Below, piece by piece: positions 1-5,364 of a stretch of 5,992 nucleotides of DNA. The notes under the pieces are model-generated. The model did not search any database and was not told the origin of the DNA. It saw nothing but the letters and a program-made list of their open reading frames with translations. The position numbers and the translations under genes were made by a program. The stretch comes from Chloroflexota bacterium (GTDB taxonomy: Bacteria > Chloroflexota > UBA6077). The stretch covers positions 1-5,992 of the forward strand of contig JAJYKO010000393.1 of NCBI GenBank assembly GCA_021788565.1, written 5' to 3'. Position 1 is the first letter of the stretch, and every line of letters begins with the position of its first letter.

Positions 1-175
1 GGAGGGAAAGATCTGGGAAATGCTCTGGTCCAGCGAAGACCCCCGCTACGGAGGGCTCGGGACTCCCTGCGTGGATACGGAAGAGTGTTGGCGCATACTG
101 GGGGAAGCGCTGGTGGTGCTGAAGCCATCCGCCGTCGTCCGCCGGCCGCTGGGCACGACTTACGTTGTTCCCTAA
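1..175 (+). CDS. C-terminal end of a GH13-family enzyme, probably malto-oligosyltrehalose trehalohydrolase (partial)
   Basis: An open frame enters from the left edge (first full codon at base 2) and stops at TAA 173-175, giving 57 residues. They contain WSSEDPRYGGLGTP followed by a hydrophobic stretch (LGEALVVLKPSAVV). This matches the C-terminal beta domain (DUF3459 type) of GH13 enzymes such as trehalohydrolase TreZ: a tryptophan, then a seDpRyGG loop, then a strand ending in a savvL-like motif. TreZ hydrolyses maltooligosyl-trehalose to free trehalose in the cytoplasm. The next gene is also an alpha-glucan enzyme, which supports a trehalose/glycogen locus. Another GH13 member with the same C-terminal domain is possible because the catalytic barrel lies outside the window. 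The codon pattern is GC-rich and normal. Confidence 0.65.
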   Translation, partial: EGKIWEMLWSSEDPRYGGLGTPCVDTEECWRILGEALVVLKPSAVVRRPLGTTYVVP

Positions 176-186
176 CTAAGGCGAGA

Positions 187-291
187 AGCCATCAGCAATG
201 AGTCATCAGCTATCAGTCATCAGTACTGAGTACTGAGTCCTGCGTACTGAGTCCTGTGCCCAGAACCCAGAACTCAAAACCCAGAACTCAA
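187..291. repeat. Degenerate heptamer array, block 1 (15 units of 7 bp)
   Basis: The stretch divides without slippage into fifteen 7-bp units. The first ten resemble AGTCATC or AGTACTG (agccatc, agcaatg, agtcatc, agctatc, agtcatc, agtactg, agtactg, agtcctg, cgtactg, agtcctg). The last five resemble AACCCAG or AACTCAA. A 14-bp higher-order period shows in places: aacccagaactcaa occurs twice in tandem (264-291), and agtactgagtcctg is followed by a 13/14 match (229-256). It begins 11 bases after the stop of the upstream gene. Frequent stop codons make it non-coding. Heptanucleotide arrays are known from other bacteria, for example the STRR repeats of cyanobacteria. Whether this is a related class cannot be told from one copy. 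Confidence 0.85.
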
Positions 292-372
292 AATCCGCGC
301 GGGCACTCGCCTTGCGGTTTGATGGTAAGAGAGTTCCGGTCCAATCACAGGTGGTGGAGGAAGCAGGCCAAC
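292..372. other. Spacer between the two heptamer arrays, with a stranded Shine-Dalgarno-like site
   Basis: These 81 bases lack the 7-bp period. No convincing promoter was found: a TTGCGG at 313-318 has no acceptable -10 element 17 bases downstream. Near the right end is a purine-rich stretch, GGAGGAAG at 356-363, resembling a strong ribosome binding site. No start codon follows it at usable distance; the nearest plausible start is the debranching-enzyme ATG at 436, 72 bases further on. If the second repeat array (373-435) were absent, the site would stand about 9 bases before that ATG. Confidence 0.5.
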
Positions 373-435
373 GGCTGTCAGTTAGCGACTGATAGCTAGT
401 GGCTGATAGCTAGTGGCTGATAGCTGATAACTGGT
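373..435. repeat. Degenerate heptamer array, block 2 (9 units of 7 bp), ending at the start codon
   Basis: Nine 7-bp units can be read: ggctgtc, agttagc, gactgat, agctagt, ggctgat, agctagt, ggctgat, agctgat, aactggt. The 14-bp unit agctagtggctgat is perfectly duplicated (394-421). The array ends at 435, the base before the ATG of the debranching enzyme. Its reverse complement gives units such as ATCAGCT, ATCAGCC and ATCAGTC, the same family as the first units of block 1, so the two arrays are inverted relative to each other. In the frame of the downstream gene it carries TGA at 418 and TAG at 421, so the gene cannot start upstream of 424. Confidence 0.85.
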
Positions 436-2484
436 ATGACCGATCTGATTCGCAAGTTACCACTCAGGCGCAATGGTGAGTCTCCTTCAGACGAGTTACT
501 CACGCAGGAGTGGCTCGTCACTAATGGCCTGGGAGGATACGCCTCCGGTACTGTCCCGGGCATCACGACCCGCCGTTATCACGGCCTGCTCATCGCCGCC
601 CTGCCAGCCCCTCGCGGCCGTGAGGTTCTGCTCAACCATATGGCAGAGCGCATAAGGCTTGAGGATGGCACCCTGGTCCAGCTGGGGGAGGAGGAACGGG
701 CTGGAGTTCCGCTGGATCAACATGTGGCTGGACACCTGATGGAGGTGCGGCTGGAGTCAGGCCTTCCTGTCTGGCGCTATCAAATAGGGAAGATCGTGCT
801 AGAGAAGCGGCTGATCATGCCCCACATGCAGAACACGGTGGTAGTGTACTTCCGCCTTGTCTCGGGAGCGCAACAGATCCACCTGGAGATCCCATTCTCA
901 GTACATTTCCGGTCCCACGAAGCGGAGGTCGACAGGCCGCTGTTGGGGCGCTACGTGGTGAGGGCCGAAGAGGGGCAGTACGAGGTGCGCGACGAAGGCA
1001 CCGACTATCCCCCCCTGAAGATGCTGATCCTCGGCAAGGGAAGCGCATTCACTCTGGATGGAAACGACATGCATATCCGCTACCGTACAGAGGAAGCTCG
1101 CGGCTACGAGGCGGTAGGTGACCTGCGGCAGCCTGGATACTTCCACCTGGATCTAGACAAGACGAGCCAGGCAGCGCTGGTGGCATCGACCGAGTCCTGG
1201 GACGTGGTCCATGCCATGTCGCCTCGGGAAGCGCTGGAAGCGGAGCGGGAGCGGCGAATGCGGCTCATGATCGCGGCACATCACAAGGCTCAGACCGGAA
1301 TGGCCGCGGAACTGGTGCTCGCATCGGATCAGTTCATAATCACGCCGGCAGGGAGAGTTCAGGACGCAGCGCGCTCCCATGCCGCGGGGGACGACGTGCG
1401 CACCGTCATTGCCGGCTATCACTGGTTCACCGACTGGGGTCGGGATACGATGATAAGCCTGGAGGGACTGACACTTATCCCCGGTCGAAACGTGGAGGCA
1501 GGCTATATCCTGCGCACCTTCGCCCACTACGTTCGAGATGGCTTGATCCCGAACATGTTCCCGGAAGGCGAAAGAGAAGGAATCTACAACACTGCCGATG
1601 CCACGCTCTGGTACTTCCACGCCATCGATCGTTACATCGAGGCGAGCCATGATCGGGAAACCCTCAGGCTGCTGCTGCCGAAGCTGATGGACATCGTGGA
1701 GCATCACCTGAAGGGCACACGCTACAACATTCGGGTCGACCCGAGCGACGGGCTGCTCGCCCAAGGTGTAGACGGGCTGCCGCTCACTTGGATGGACGCC
1801 CACGTGGGAGACTGGGTGGTCACTCCCCGCCGAGGCAAGGCGGTAGAAATCAACGCCCTATGGTATAACGCCCTGAGGCTGTTGGAGAGATGGGTGAGAG
1901 AAGAGCATGGTGAGGAAGCGGCAGAGCCGTTGTCCGAGCACGCTTCCAGGGCGCGCAGGTCGTTCAACGAGCGGTTCTGGTACGCAGAGGGCGGCTACCT
2001 GTACGACGTGGTGGACAGCGAGGAGGGTGAGAACGGCAACGATGCGTCGTGCCGCCCCAACCAGGTGCTGGCTATCTCCCTGCGCCACCCAATCCTGGAC
2101 AAGAGCAAGTGGGAGTCAGTGATGCAGGTCGCCCTGGAGAAACTGGTGACGCCGGTGGGTCTTCGCTCCCTGTCACCCGACGACCCGAAGTTCAAGGCAA
2201 AGTACTTCGGCGATCGGCGCGCGCGTGATGCCGCGTACCACCAGGGAACCGTGTGGGCATGGTTGATAGGGCCGTTTATCGATGCGTGGCTGAAGCTGTA
2301 CCCGAACGACCGCGTTGGGGCACGACGGTTTCTGGACGGATTTCGGAACCACCTGCAAGAGGCCTGTATTGGGTCCATCAGCGAGGTCTTCGATGCCGAA
2401 GCGCCTTTCACACCTCGGGGCTGTATCGCGCAGGCCTGGAGCGTGGCGGAGGTACTGCGGAGCTGGGTGAAGACGGCCGAGTGA
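436..2484 (+). CDS. Amylo-alpha-1,6-glucosidase / glycogen debranching enzyme (GH133 type)
   Basis: A complete 682-residue cytoplasmic enzyme expected to hydrolyse alpha-1,6-linked glucose at branch points of glycogen or maltodextrins. Residues 25-35 (EWLVTNGLGGY) open the bacterial/archaeal debranching-enzyme N-terminal domain (about 20-240). The (alpha/alpha)6 barrel domain covers about 290-680. Its conserved blocks are HWFTDWGRD (329-337), IPNMFPEGE (371-379), TWMDA (451-455), KAVEINALWYNAL (from 468), YHQGTVWAW (from 601), SEVFD (649-653) and the QAWS near 666-669. Length and block order are normal for the family and no disruption is seen. ATG 436 is chosen because it lies 24 codons before the conserved EWLvTNG block and in-frame stops lie just upstream. 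Unusually, no Shine-Dalgarno sequence precedes it, because a heptamer array abuts the start. The upstream neighbour is another alpha-glucan enzyme. Which acidic residues are catalytic is not assigned here. Confidence 0.95.
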   Translation: MTDLIRKLPLRRNGESPSDELLTQEWLVTNGLGGYASGTVPGITTRRYHGLLIAALPAPRGREVLLNHMAERIRLEDGTLVQLGEEERAGVPLDQHVAGHLMEVRLESGLPVWRYQIGKIVLEKRLIMPHMQNTVVVYFRLVSGAQQIHLEIPFSVHFRSHEAEVDRPLLGRYVVRAEEGQYEVRDEGTDYPPLKMLILGKGSAFTLDGNDMHIRYRTEEARGYEAVGDLRQPGYFHLDLDKTSQAALVASTESWDVVHAMSPREALEAERERRMRLMIAAHHKAQTGMAAELVLASDQFIITPAGRVQDAARSHAAGDDVRTVIAGYHWFTDWGRDTMISLEGLTLIPGRNVEAGYILRTFAHYVRDGLIPNMFPEGEREGIYNTADATLWYFHAIDRYIEASHDRETLRLLLPKLMDIVEHHLKGTRYNIRVDPSDGLLAQGVDGLPLTWMDAHVGDWVVTPRRGKAVEINALWYNALRLLERWVREEHGEEAAEPLSEHASRARRSFNERFWYAEGGYLYDVVDSEEGENGNDASCRPNQVLAISLRHPILDKSKWESVMQVALEKLVTPVGLRSLSPDDPKFKAKYFGDRRARDAAYHQGTVWAWLIGPFIDAWLKLYPNDRVGARRFLDGFRNHLQEACIGSISEVFDAEAPFTPRGCIAQAWSVAEVLRSWVKTAE

Positions 2485-2506
2485 AGTCGGGATTCCGGCA
2501 TACAAC

Positions 2507-2535
2507 TTGCACCGCTTACTCTAAAGGTGGACTAT
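2507..2535 (+). promoter_or_regulatory. Candidate sigma70-type promoter for the 70-residue protein gene
   Basis: TTGCAC (2507-2512) and GACTAT (2530-2535) are separated by 17 bases. Each hexamer matches the consensus at three positions, including the first three of the -35 and the A and final T of the -10. It would give a short leader ending in a strong ribosome binding site before 2561. The match is weak, and read-through from the debranching-enzyme gene is equally possible. Confidence 0.3.
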
Positions 2536-2547
2536 TTGACGGATAGG

Positions 2548-2554
2548 AAGGAGG
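2548..2554 (+). promoter_or_regulatory. Ribosome binding site of the 70-residue protein gene
   Basis: AAGGAGG, a perfect Shine-Dalgarno core, lies six bases before the ATG at 2561. It settles the start of this short gene and is strong evidence that the gene is translated. The larger gene just upstream has no such site. Confidence 0.85.
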
Positions 2555-2560
2555 GCACGA

Positions 2561-2773
2561 ATGCCACAGGGAGTCTGGACGCTGAGTCACCTGACAGCTG
2601 AGCAGGAACAGGCGCTGAAGGAGGCCGAAGCTACCCTAGGGTTCAACGTGTTGCTGGCCTACTCCGAAGGGCAGGTAACGCCAAGCCAGCTGAACCAGGA
2701 CCAGTTGCAGTACCTGCAGGACCTCGAACGCAGACTGGGCGTGACTCTCATCGCAGTACAGGGCCCGAGGTAA
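2561..2773 (+). CDS. Small acidic protein of unknown function (70 aa) with an internal duplication
   Basis: A 70-residue ORF with ATG start, strong Shine-Dalgarno and TAA stop. The function is not recognised. It has no signal peptide, membrane segment or cysteine. Composition is rich in Gln, Glu and Leu, with predicted helices. Two halves look alike at a 33-residue offset: residues 15-34 (Q-x-Q-x-L...E-x-x-LG then hydrophobic) and 48-67 (Q-x-Q-x-L...E-x-x-LG then hydrophobic). They share six identities over 20 positions plus several conservative changes, with the LG pair at 26-27 and 59-60. Each half would be a helix, a tight LG turn and a short strand (NVLLAY, VTLIAV). It follows the debranching enzyme by 76 bases and precedes a hairpin, so it may be co-transcribed or stand alone. 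A role in alpha-glucan metabolism cannot be inferred from position alone. Confidence 0.75.
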   Translation: MPQGVWTLSHLTAEQEQALKEAEATLGFNVLLAYSEGQVTPSQLNQDQLQYLQDLERRLGVTLIAVQGPR

Positions 2774-2825
2774 GCAGGGGTAGATCGAGCAGTTGGCCGG
2801 CCGCTTCTGAGAAAGACCTCTGGAC

Positions 2826-2849
2826 CGGAGCTCCGCCGGCATTCGAATG
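2826..2849. repeat. Cluster of three perfect palindromes
   Basis: CGGAGCTCCG (2826-2835), GCCGGC (2835-2840) and CATTCGAATG (2840-2849) are each perfectly self-complementary and touch end to end, sharing single bases. They lie downstream of the 70-residue gene and just before the hairpin at 2861-2890. They could be protein-binding sites or part of the 3' end structure. No known operator is recognised. Confidence 0.45.
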
Positions 2850-2860
2850 GCAGCGGGCGC

Positions 2861-2890
2861 GAGGAAGGGGCACCCAAGGTGCCCCTCTTC
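2861..2890. terminator. Hairpin between converging transcription units, possible bidirectional terminator
   Basis: AGGGGCACC (2866-2874) pairs perfectly with GGTGCCCCT (2878-2886) around a 3-base loop. The stem can extend with one bulged A through GAGG (2861-2864) and CTTC (2887-2890). It stands 92 bases after the + strand 70-residue gene and just beyond the end of the - strand ORF at 2908, the expected place for a shared terminator. The tails are pyrimidine-rich (CTTCTATC on +, TCCTCGC on -) but lack a long U-run, so termination efficiency is uncertain. Confidence 0.6.
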
Positions 2891-2907
2891 TATCGCCCCC
2901 GTCACAT

Positions 2908-3312
2908 TCAGGCAGCCAATTCCTCTTCTTCGGAGCGATCAACTGCCTCGACGGAGTGAACTCCCCTTGGGGACAGCGGATAGAGCCGCACAAACTCAGG
3001 TGCTTCCAACAACCACGATACGCGGTTTTCGTCCAGCGACTCGCGCTTTATGAGTTTGCGGGCAAGGATCCAGATTGGGAATTCCTTGTGGGCCACCACT
3101 CTCCAAAGTGCCACCTTATCACCTACTCTCGTGAGCTTTGAGAGCCAAGAGGCTCTCGCCGGGCTCCCATGCGCCGCTCGCCAGAGGAGGCCGGAGGAGG
3201 TTAGCTTTCTTCTCCATGTCTCCACATGAACGCACAACCCGTACCGTTTCATCGACTGGGAGATGGGCAGGGGGGCGAGGCGATACCACAGCAGGCGAAA
3301 GAGGGGCCACAA
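2908..3312 (-). CDS. Doubtful hypothetical ORF (134 codons)
   Basis: A - strand frame with a TTG start at 3312 and TGA stop at 2908-2910. No family is recognised. The C-terminal 75 or so residues look more protein-like than the rest (RVGDKVALWRVVAHKEF onward, then SLDENRVSWLLEAPEF, ending in an acidic SEEEELAA). The first part is rich in Arg, Trp and Ser with no pattern. No Shine-Dalgarno sequence precedes the TTG or the internal ATG and GTG codons. The frame ends 18 bases before the hairpin at 2861-2890, which would suit a real gene end. It could be a short real gene, the remnant of a decayed one, or chance in GC-rich DNA. It lies downstream of the 5S gene on the same strand. Confidence 0.3.
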   Translation of the reverse strand: MWPLFRLLWYRLAPLPISQSMKRYGLCVHVETWRRKLTSSGLLWRAAHGSPARASWLSKLTRVGDKVALWRVVAHKEFPIWILARKLIKRESLDENRVSWLLEAPEFVRLYPLSPRGVHSVEAVDRSEEEELAA

Positions 3313-3377
3313 GTCTGCCCGAGAATCAAATGAGGCCCGCGCTGAATGCGAGCCCCACGGTTGATGAAAAAGGAAAT
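3313..3377 (-). other. 3' flank of the 5S gene with a U-rich tract, otherwise nothing recognised
   Basis: Directly after the 3' end of the 5S helix I the - strand reads ATTTCCTTTTTC (3377-3366). With the GC-rich terminal helix of the 5S before it, this could serve as its terminator. No separate stem-loop is seen. The rest of the stretch has no promoter, repeat or RNA that I recognise. Confidence 0.4.
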
Positions 3378-3499
3378 GGCCCGGGCGTCGACCTGTTTTC
3401 CCGAGAGGTTGCCCTCTCAGTATCGTTGGCGCTGAGGCGTTTCACGACCGTGTTCGGGATGGGAACGGGTGGGGCCACCTCGCTCACGACACCAAGACC
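3378..3499 (-). rRNA. rrf: 5S ribosomal RNA
   Basis: The - strand carries the hallmark 5S core, CCCACCCGTTCCCATCCC followed by GAAC, then GTGAAACGCC and a helix IV hairpin (GAGAGG-gcaa-CCTCTC). The ends are set by helix I: GGTCTTGGTGTC (3499-3488) pairs with GACGCCCGGGCC (3389-3378), 11 of 12 positions including three G-U pairs. The length of about 122 nt is normal. It is not in a 16S-23S-5S operon here: the upstream neighbour on the same strand is a protein gene. It has its own promoter and a U-rich 3' flank. Loop E differs from the usual bases on both strands (AACGAUA facing GAAAACA instead of GAUGGUA facing GAGAGUA), yet the conserved core is intact, so it looks functional. Confidence 0.93.
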
Positions 3500-3505
3500 G
3501 CCCAG

Positions 3506-3534
3506 AGTATAGCAGCCGCCGAAGCCTCATGCAA
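3506..3534 (-). promoter_or_regulatory. Promoter of the 5S rRNA gene
   Basis: On the - strand, TTGCAT (3534-3529) and TATACT (3511-3506) are separated by 17 bases, and a TG one base upstream of the -10 makes it an extended -10 element. Seven bases after the -10 comes 3499, exactly the 5' end of 5S helix I, so the transcript would need little or no 5' trimming. It lies wholly between the stop of the isomerase gene (3572) and the 5S. Confidence 0.65.
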
Positions 3535-3571
3535 GCCGAATCGCGACTTCGCGGCCATGGTCTCCAAGGAT

Positions 3572-4246
3572 CTACTTCTCGGTGATGTCCACACTGGTTA
3601 TGCGTACGTCCTCGGTAGGCACGCTCTGCTCTCCAGTTCGAGGGTTCGCGGTGACGGGAACGTTCGCTATCTTGTCCAGGGTTGCCAGGCTATTGGCATC
3701 GGTTACCTGCCCAAAGATCGTGTAGTTCTTCTGAAGCTGGTAGTCAGCGTGCATGATGAAGAACTGAGAGCCGTTGGTGTTCGGTCCGGCGTTGGCCATC
3801 GCCACGGTCCCGCGAACGTAATCCCTGGTGACGGGCTCATCCTTGAAGCGATAGCCAGGACCGCCCGCACCGGTGCCCGTGGGATCGCCGGTCTGGACCA
3901 TGAATCCCTTGATGATCCGGTGGAACTTGACATTGTCGTAGAAGCCGTCTCGTGCGAGGAAGACGAAGTTGTTGACCGTCACAGGCGCATCTTTGGGAAA
4001 AAACTGGACCACCATGTCGCCCATCGTGGTGTGAAGGGTGGCCGAATAACTCTTGTCGGGATCGATGGTCATGGGCGGCGGCGCATTATACTGCTTGGGC
4101 ATAGATCCTCCTTGTGACTGCGTATTTGCCTGGGTAGGACCGTTGGTCGGGGCCGGCGAAGCCGCGGGCGACTGGCAGCCGGCCAGGACCAGCAGGCTTA
4201 TCAGCAAGACGGGCACCAGAACCGAGACTGGGCGCAATACTCGCAT
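3572..4246 (-). CDS. Cyclophilin-type peptidyl-prolyl cis-trans isomerase, lipoprotein
   Basis: A 224-residue exported foldase that should catalyse cis-trans isomerisation of peptidyl-proline bonds outside the cytoplasmic membrane. Residues 1-24 form a lipoprotein signal (Arg-containing start, hydrophobic core, LVLAGC lipobox with Cys24 as lipidation site). A Ser/Pro/Thr/Gln-rich tether runs to about residue 60, and a cyclophilin domain fills about 65-224. The domain has FHRIIKGFMVQTGDP (from 108) and GTVAMANAGPNTNGSQFFI (from 146). Counterparts of the human cyclophilin A active-site Arg55, Phe60, Met61, Gln63, Gln111 and Phe113 are R110, F115, M116, Q118, Q161 and F163. The Trp121 position is not Trp, as is common in bacterial members. 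ATG 4246 is preferred over GTG 4255 because GAGAGGTG lies at proper spacing before the ATG, whereas it touches the GTG. The 5S promoter follows 3' of it. Confidence 0.93.
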   Translation of the reverse strand: MRVLRPVSVLVPVLLISLLVLAGCQSPAASPAPTNGPTQANTQSQGGSMPKQYNAPPPMTIDPDKSYSATLHTTMGDMVVQFFPKDAPVTVNNFVFLARDGFYDNVKFHRIIKGFMVQTGDPTGTGAGGPGYRFKDEPVTRDYVRGTVAMANAGPNTNGSQFFIMHADYQLQKNYTIFGQVTDANSLATLDKIANVPVTANPRTGEQSVPTEDVRITSVDITEK

Positions 4247-4275
4247 GTCTCGCACCTCTCAGGACAACTGCGCGT

Positions 4276-4281
4276 AGTATA
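4276..4281 (-). promoter_or_regulatory. Candidate -10 element for the isomerase gene
   Basis: The - strand reads TATACT at 4281-4276 in the 83-base gap between the transporter stop and the isomerase start, about 30 bases before the ATG. No matching -35 hexamer is found 16-18 bases upstream, so this is a weak call. The same -10 hexamer is used at the 5S promoter. Confidence 0.3.
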
Positions 4282-4329
4282 CTGCTCCGTCCAAACTCGC
4301 GCTGCGGGGGAGCACAGAGCCCTGACCGC

Positions 4330-5214
4330 CTAGCCCAGTAACACCAGCCAGACACCGAAAACGCAGATAAGGCTGCCGATGGCGATACGTCGGTTCACCT
4401 TCTCGCGCAGAACGAGTACGGACAGAGGGAGTCCGAACATCGGGGAAGTGGAGGTAAGCACTGAGGCCTTGGCAGCGCCAGCCAGGCTCACCGCCGTCAG
4501 ATACCCCAGGGAAGAGACTGCCCCAAGGGCCCCCGTCAGGGCAAGGGTCAACAACGAGCGGCGGTCTGCGCCCTGCAGTGCTCTTTGCTTCGACGTAACG
4601 GCCTGGAAGCTCAAGAGCATAGTGGCGGCAACCGTCATTCGCATGAAGTTGGCGGAGAGCAGGTCGACGCCCACTATAGCCTCTCTCAGCAAGACCGTTG
4701 CGGTCGCCCAGCAGGCCGCGGTCGCAACGGCCAGCAGAAGGCCCCTCCGATCGGCACCGCTGAGAAGTGTACTTATCTGGCCCAGCGGACCGTACGGAAA
4801 GGCCAGCAGATAGATCGAGGTCAGAACCAGAAACGTACCGGCAACCTGCAACAGGGTGACTCGTTCTCCAAGGATGGCCGCCGCGAGAACTGTGGTCATC
4901 AGCGGCTGTACGCTCGAGATCGGCATGGCTCTCGAAGCGCCGATCATCTTCATGCTCGTCACGAACAACGCGTTGCCGACACCCTGGCCTATCATCCCGG
5001 AAGCGACGATCAGTGCGACGCTTCTCAAAGGCGTAGCTAGCAGCAAACCTACGTGACCGAGCAGCACCAGAAGCACCGCCACGGTGAGCGCCCCGAATGT
5101 CGAGTTCAGTCCGTTCACCGTGATAGGGTTGATTCGATTCGCCATGGATCGCATGACAGTACTCACGACGGCCCAGGCAGCGGACCCGCCCAGACCGGCC
5201 AACTCACCTATCAC
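4330..5214 (-). CDS. EamA-family (drug/metabolite transporter superfamily) membrane transporter
   Basis: An integral membrane protein of 294 residues from the chosen start, normal for ten-helix DMT carriers. It shows two tandem EamA repeats, about residues 3-138 and 156-294. Each ends in the typical signature: LGERVTLLQVAGTFLVLTSI (from 115) and LREKVNRRIAIGSLICVFGV (from 269). Ten hydrophobic segments are discernible. The substrate cannot be told; family members export amino acids, metabolites or drugs. The start is ambiguous: GTG 5214 has AGGAA nine bases upstream and gives the family-typical N-terminus (IGELAGLGGSAAWAVVS); ATG 5256 lacks a Shine-Dalgarno; GTG 5304 lies inside the likely promoter and is excluded. 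The gap to the upstream dynamin-like gene is about 150 bases, so it is probably transcribed on its own. Confidence 0.9.
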   Translation of the reverse strand: MIGELAGLGGSAAWAVVSTVMRSMANRINPITVNGLNSTFGALTVAVLLVLLGHVGLLLATPLRSVALIVASGMIGQGVGNALFVTSMKMIGASRAMPISSVQPLMTTVLAAAILGERVTLLQVAGTFLVLTSIYLLAFPYGPLGQISTLLSGADRRGLLLAVATAACWATATVLLREAIVGVDLLSANFMRMTVAATMLLSFQAVTSKQRALQGADRRSLLTLALTGALGAVSSLGYLTAVSLAGAAKASVLTSTSPMFGLPLSVLVLREKVNRRIAIGSLICVFGVWLVLLG

Positions 5215-5294
5215 GGATGTCACTTCCTCGGGGTGTATTCTCGAAACGGGATCCATTATGGCGCACACAACGGAGGGAACCCGACGGGGAGCCC

Positions 5295-5322
5295 ATTGTA
5301 GCACTGTTGACCGCGTTGTCGT
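5295..5322 (-). promoter_or_regulatory. Extended -10 promoter for the EamA transporter gene
   Basis: On the - strand, ACGACA (5322-5317) and TACAAT (5300-5295) are 16 bases apart, matching four and five of six consensus positions. A TG is placed one base upstream of the -10. Transcription would start near 5288, leaving a leader of about 74 bases to GTG 5214 or about 32 to ATG 5256. It lies within the gap after the dynamin-like gene. Confidence 0.55.
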
Positions 5323-5364
5323 AGAGCAAGCAACGGGGAATGGGATGAGTGGCAGGCGGGGTAC

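Noticed and set aside
187..435. Repeat arrays as a CRISPR
   Set aside because: The units are 7 bp, degenerate and directly abutting, with no spacers of constant length and no cas genes.
1153..1803. 216-codon - strand ORF
   Set aside because: It is antisense to the conserved catalytic domain of the debranching enzyme and shows no protein family signature.
2835..2855. Possible tRNA T-arm around ATTCGAAT
   Set aside because: The flanks do not form a 5-bp T-stem and no acceptor, D or anticodon arms are found; the sequence is just a palindrome.
3140..3157. Stem-loop GAGAGCC-aaga-GGCTCTC as a terminator
   Set aside because: No T-run follows on either strand and it lies within the doubtful ORF, not at a gene end.
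3119..3312. Frameshifted gene joining two - strand frames (3119-3310 and 2908-3130)
   Set aside because: Neither frame matches a family I recognise, so there is no reference to show that one protein has been split.
3138..3512. 124-codon + strand ORF
   Set aside because: It runs antisense across the whole 5S rRNA gene and its promoter; no ribosome binding site or family pattern.
3535..3556. CGCG-actt-CGCG hairpin after the isomerase gene as its terminator
   Set aside because: The stem is only 4 bp and no U-tract follows; it overlaps the area just upstream of the 5S promoter.
3557..4117. 186-codon + strand ORF
   Set aside because: It is the antisense shadow of the well-supported cyclophilin-type isomerase.
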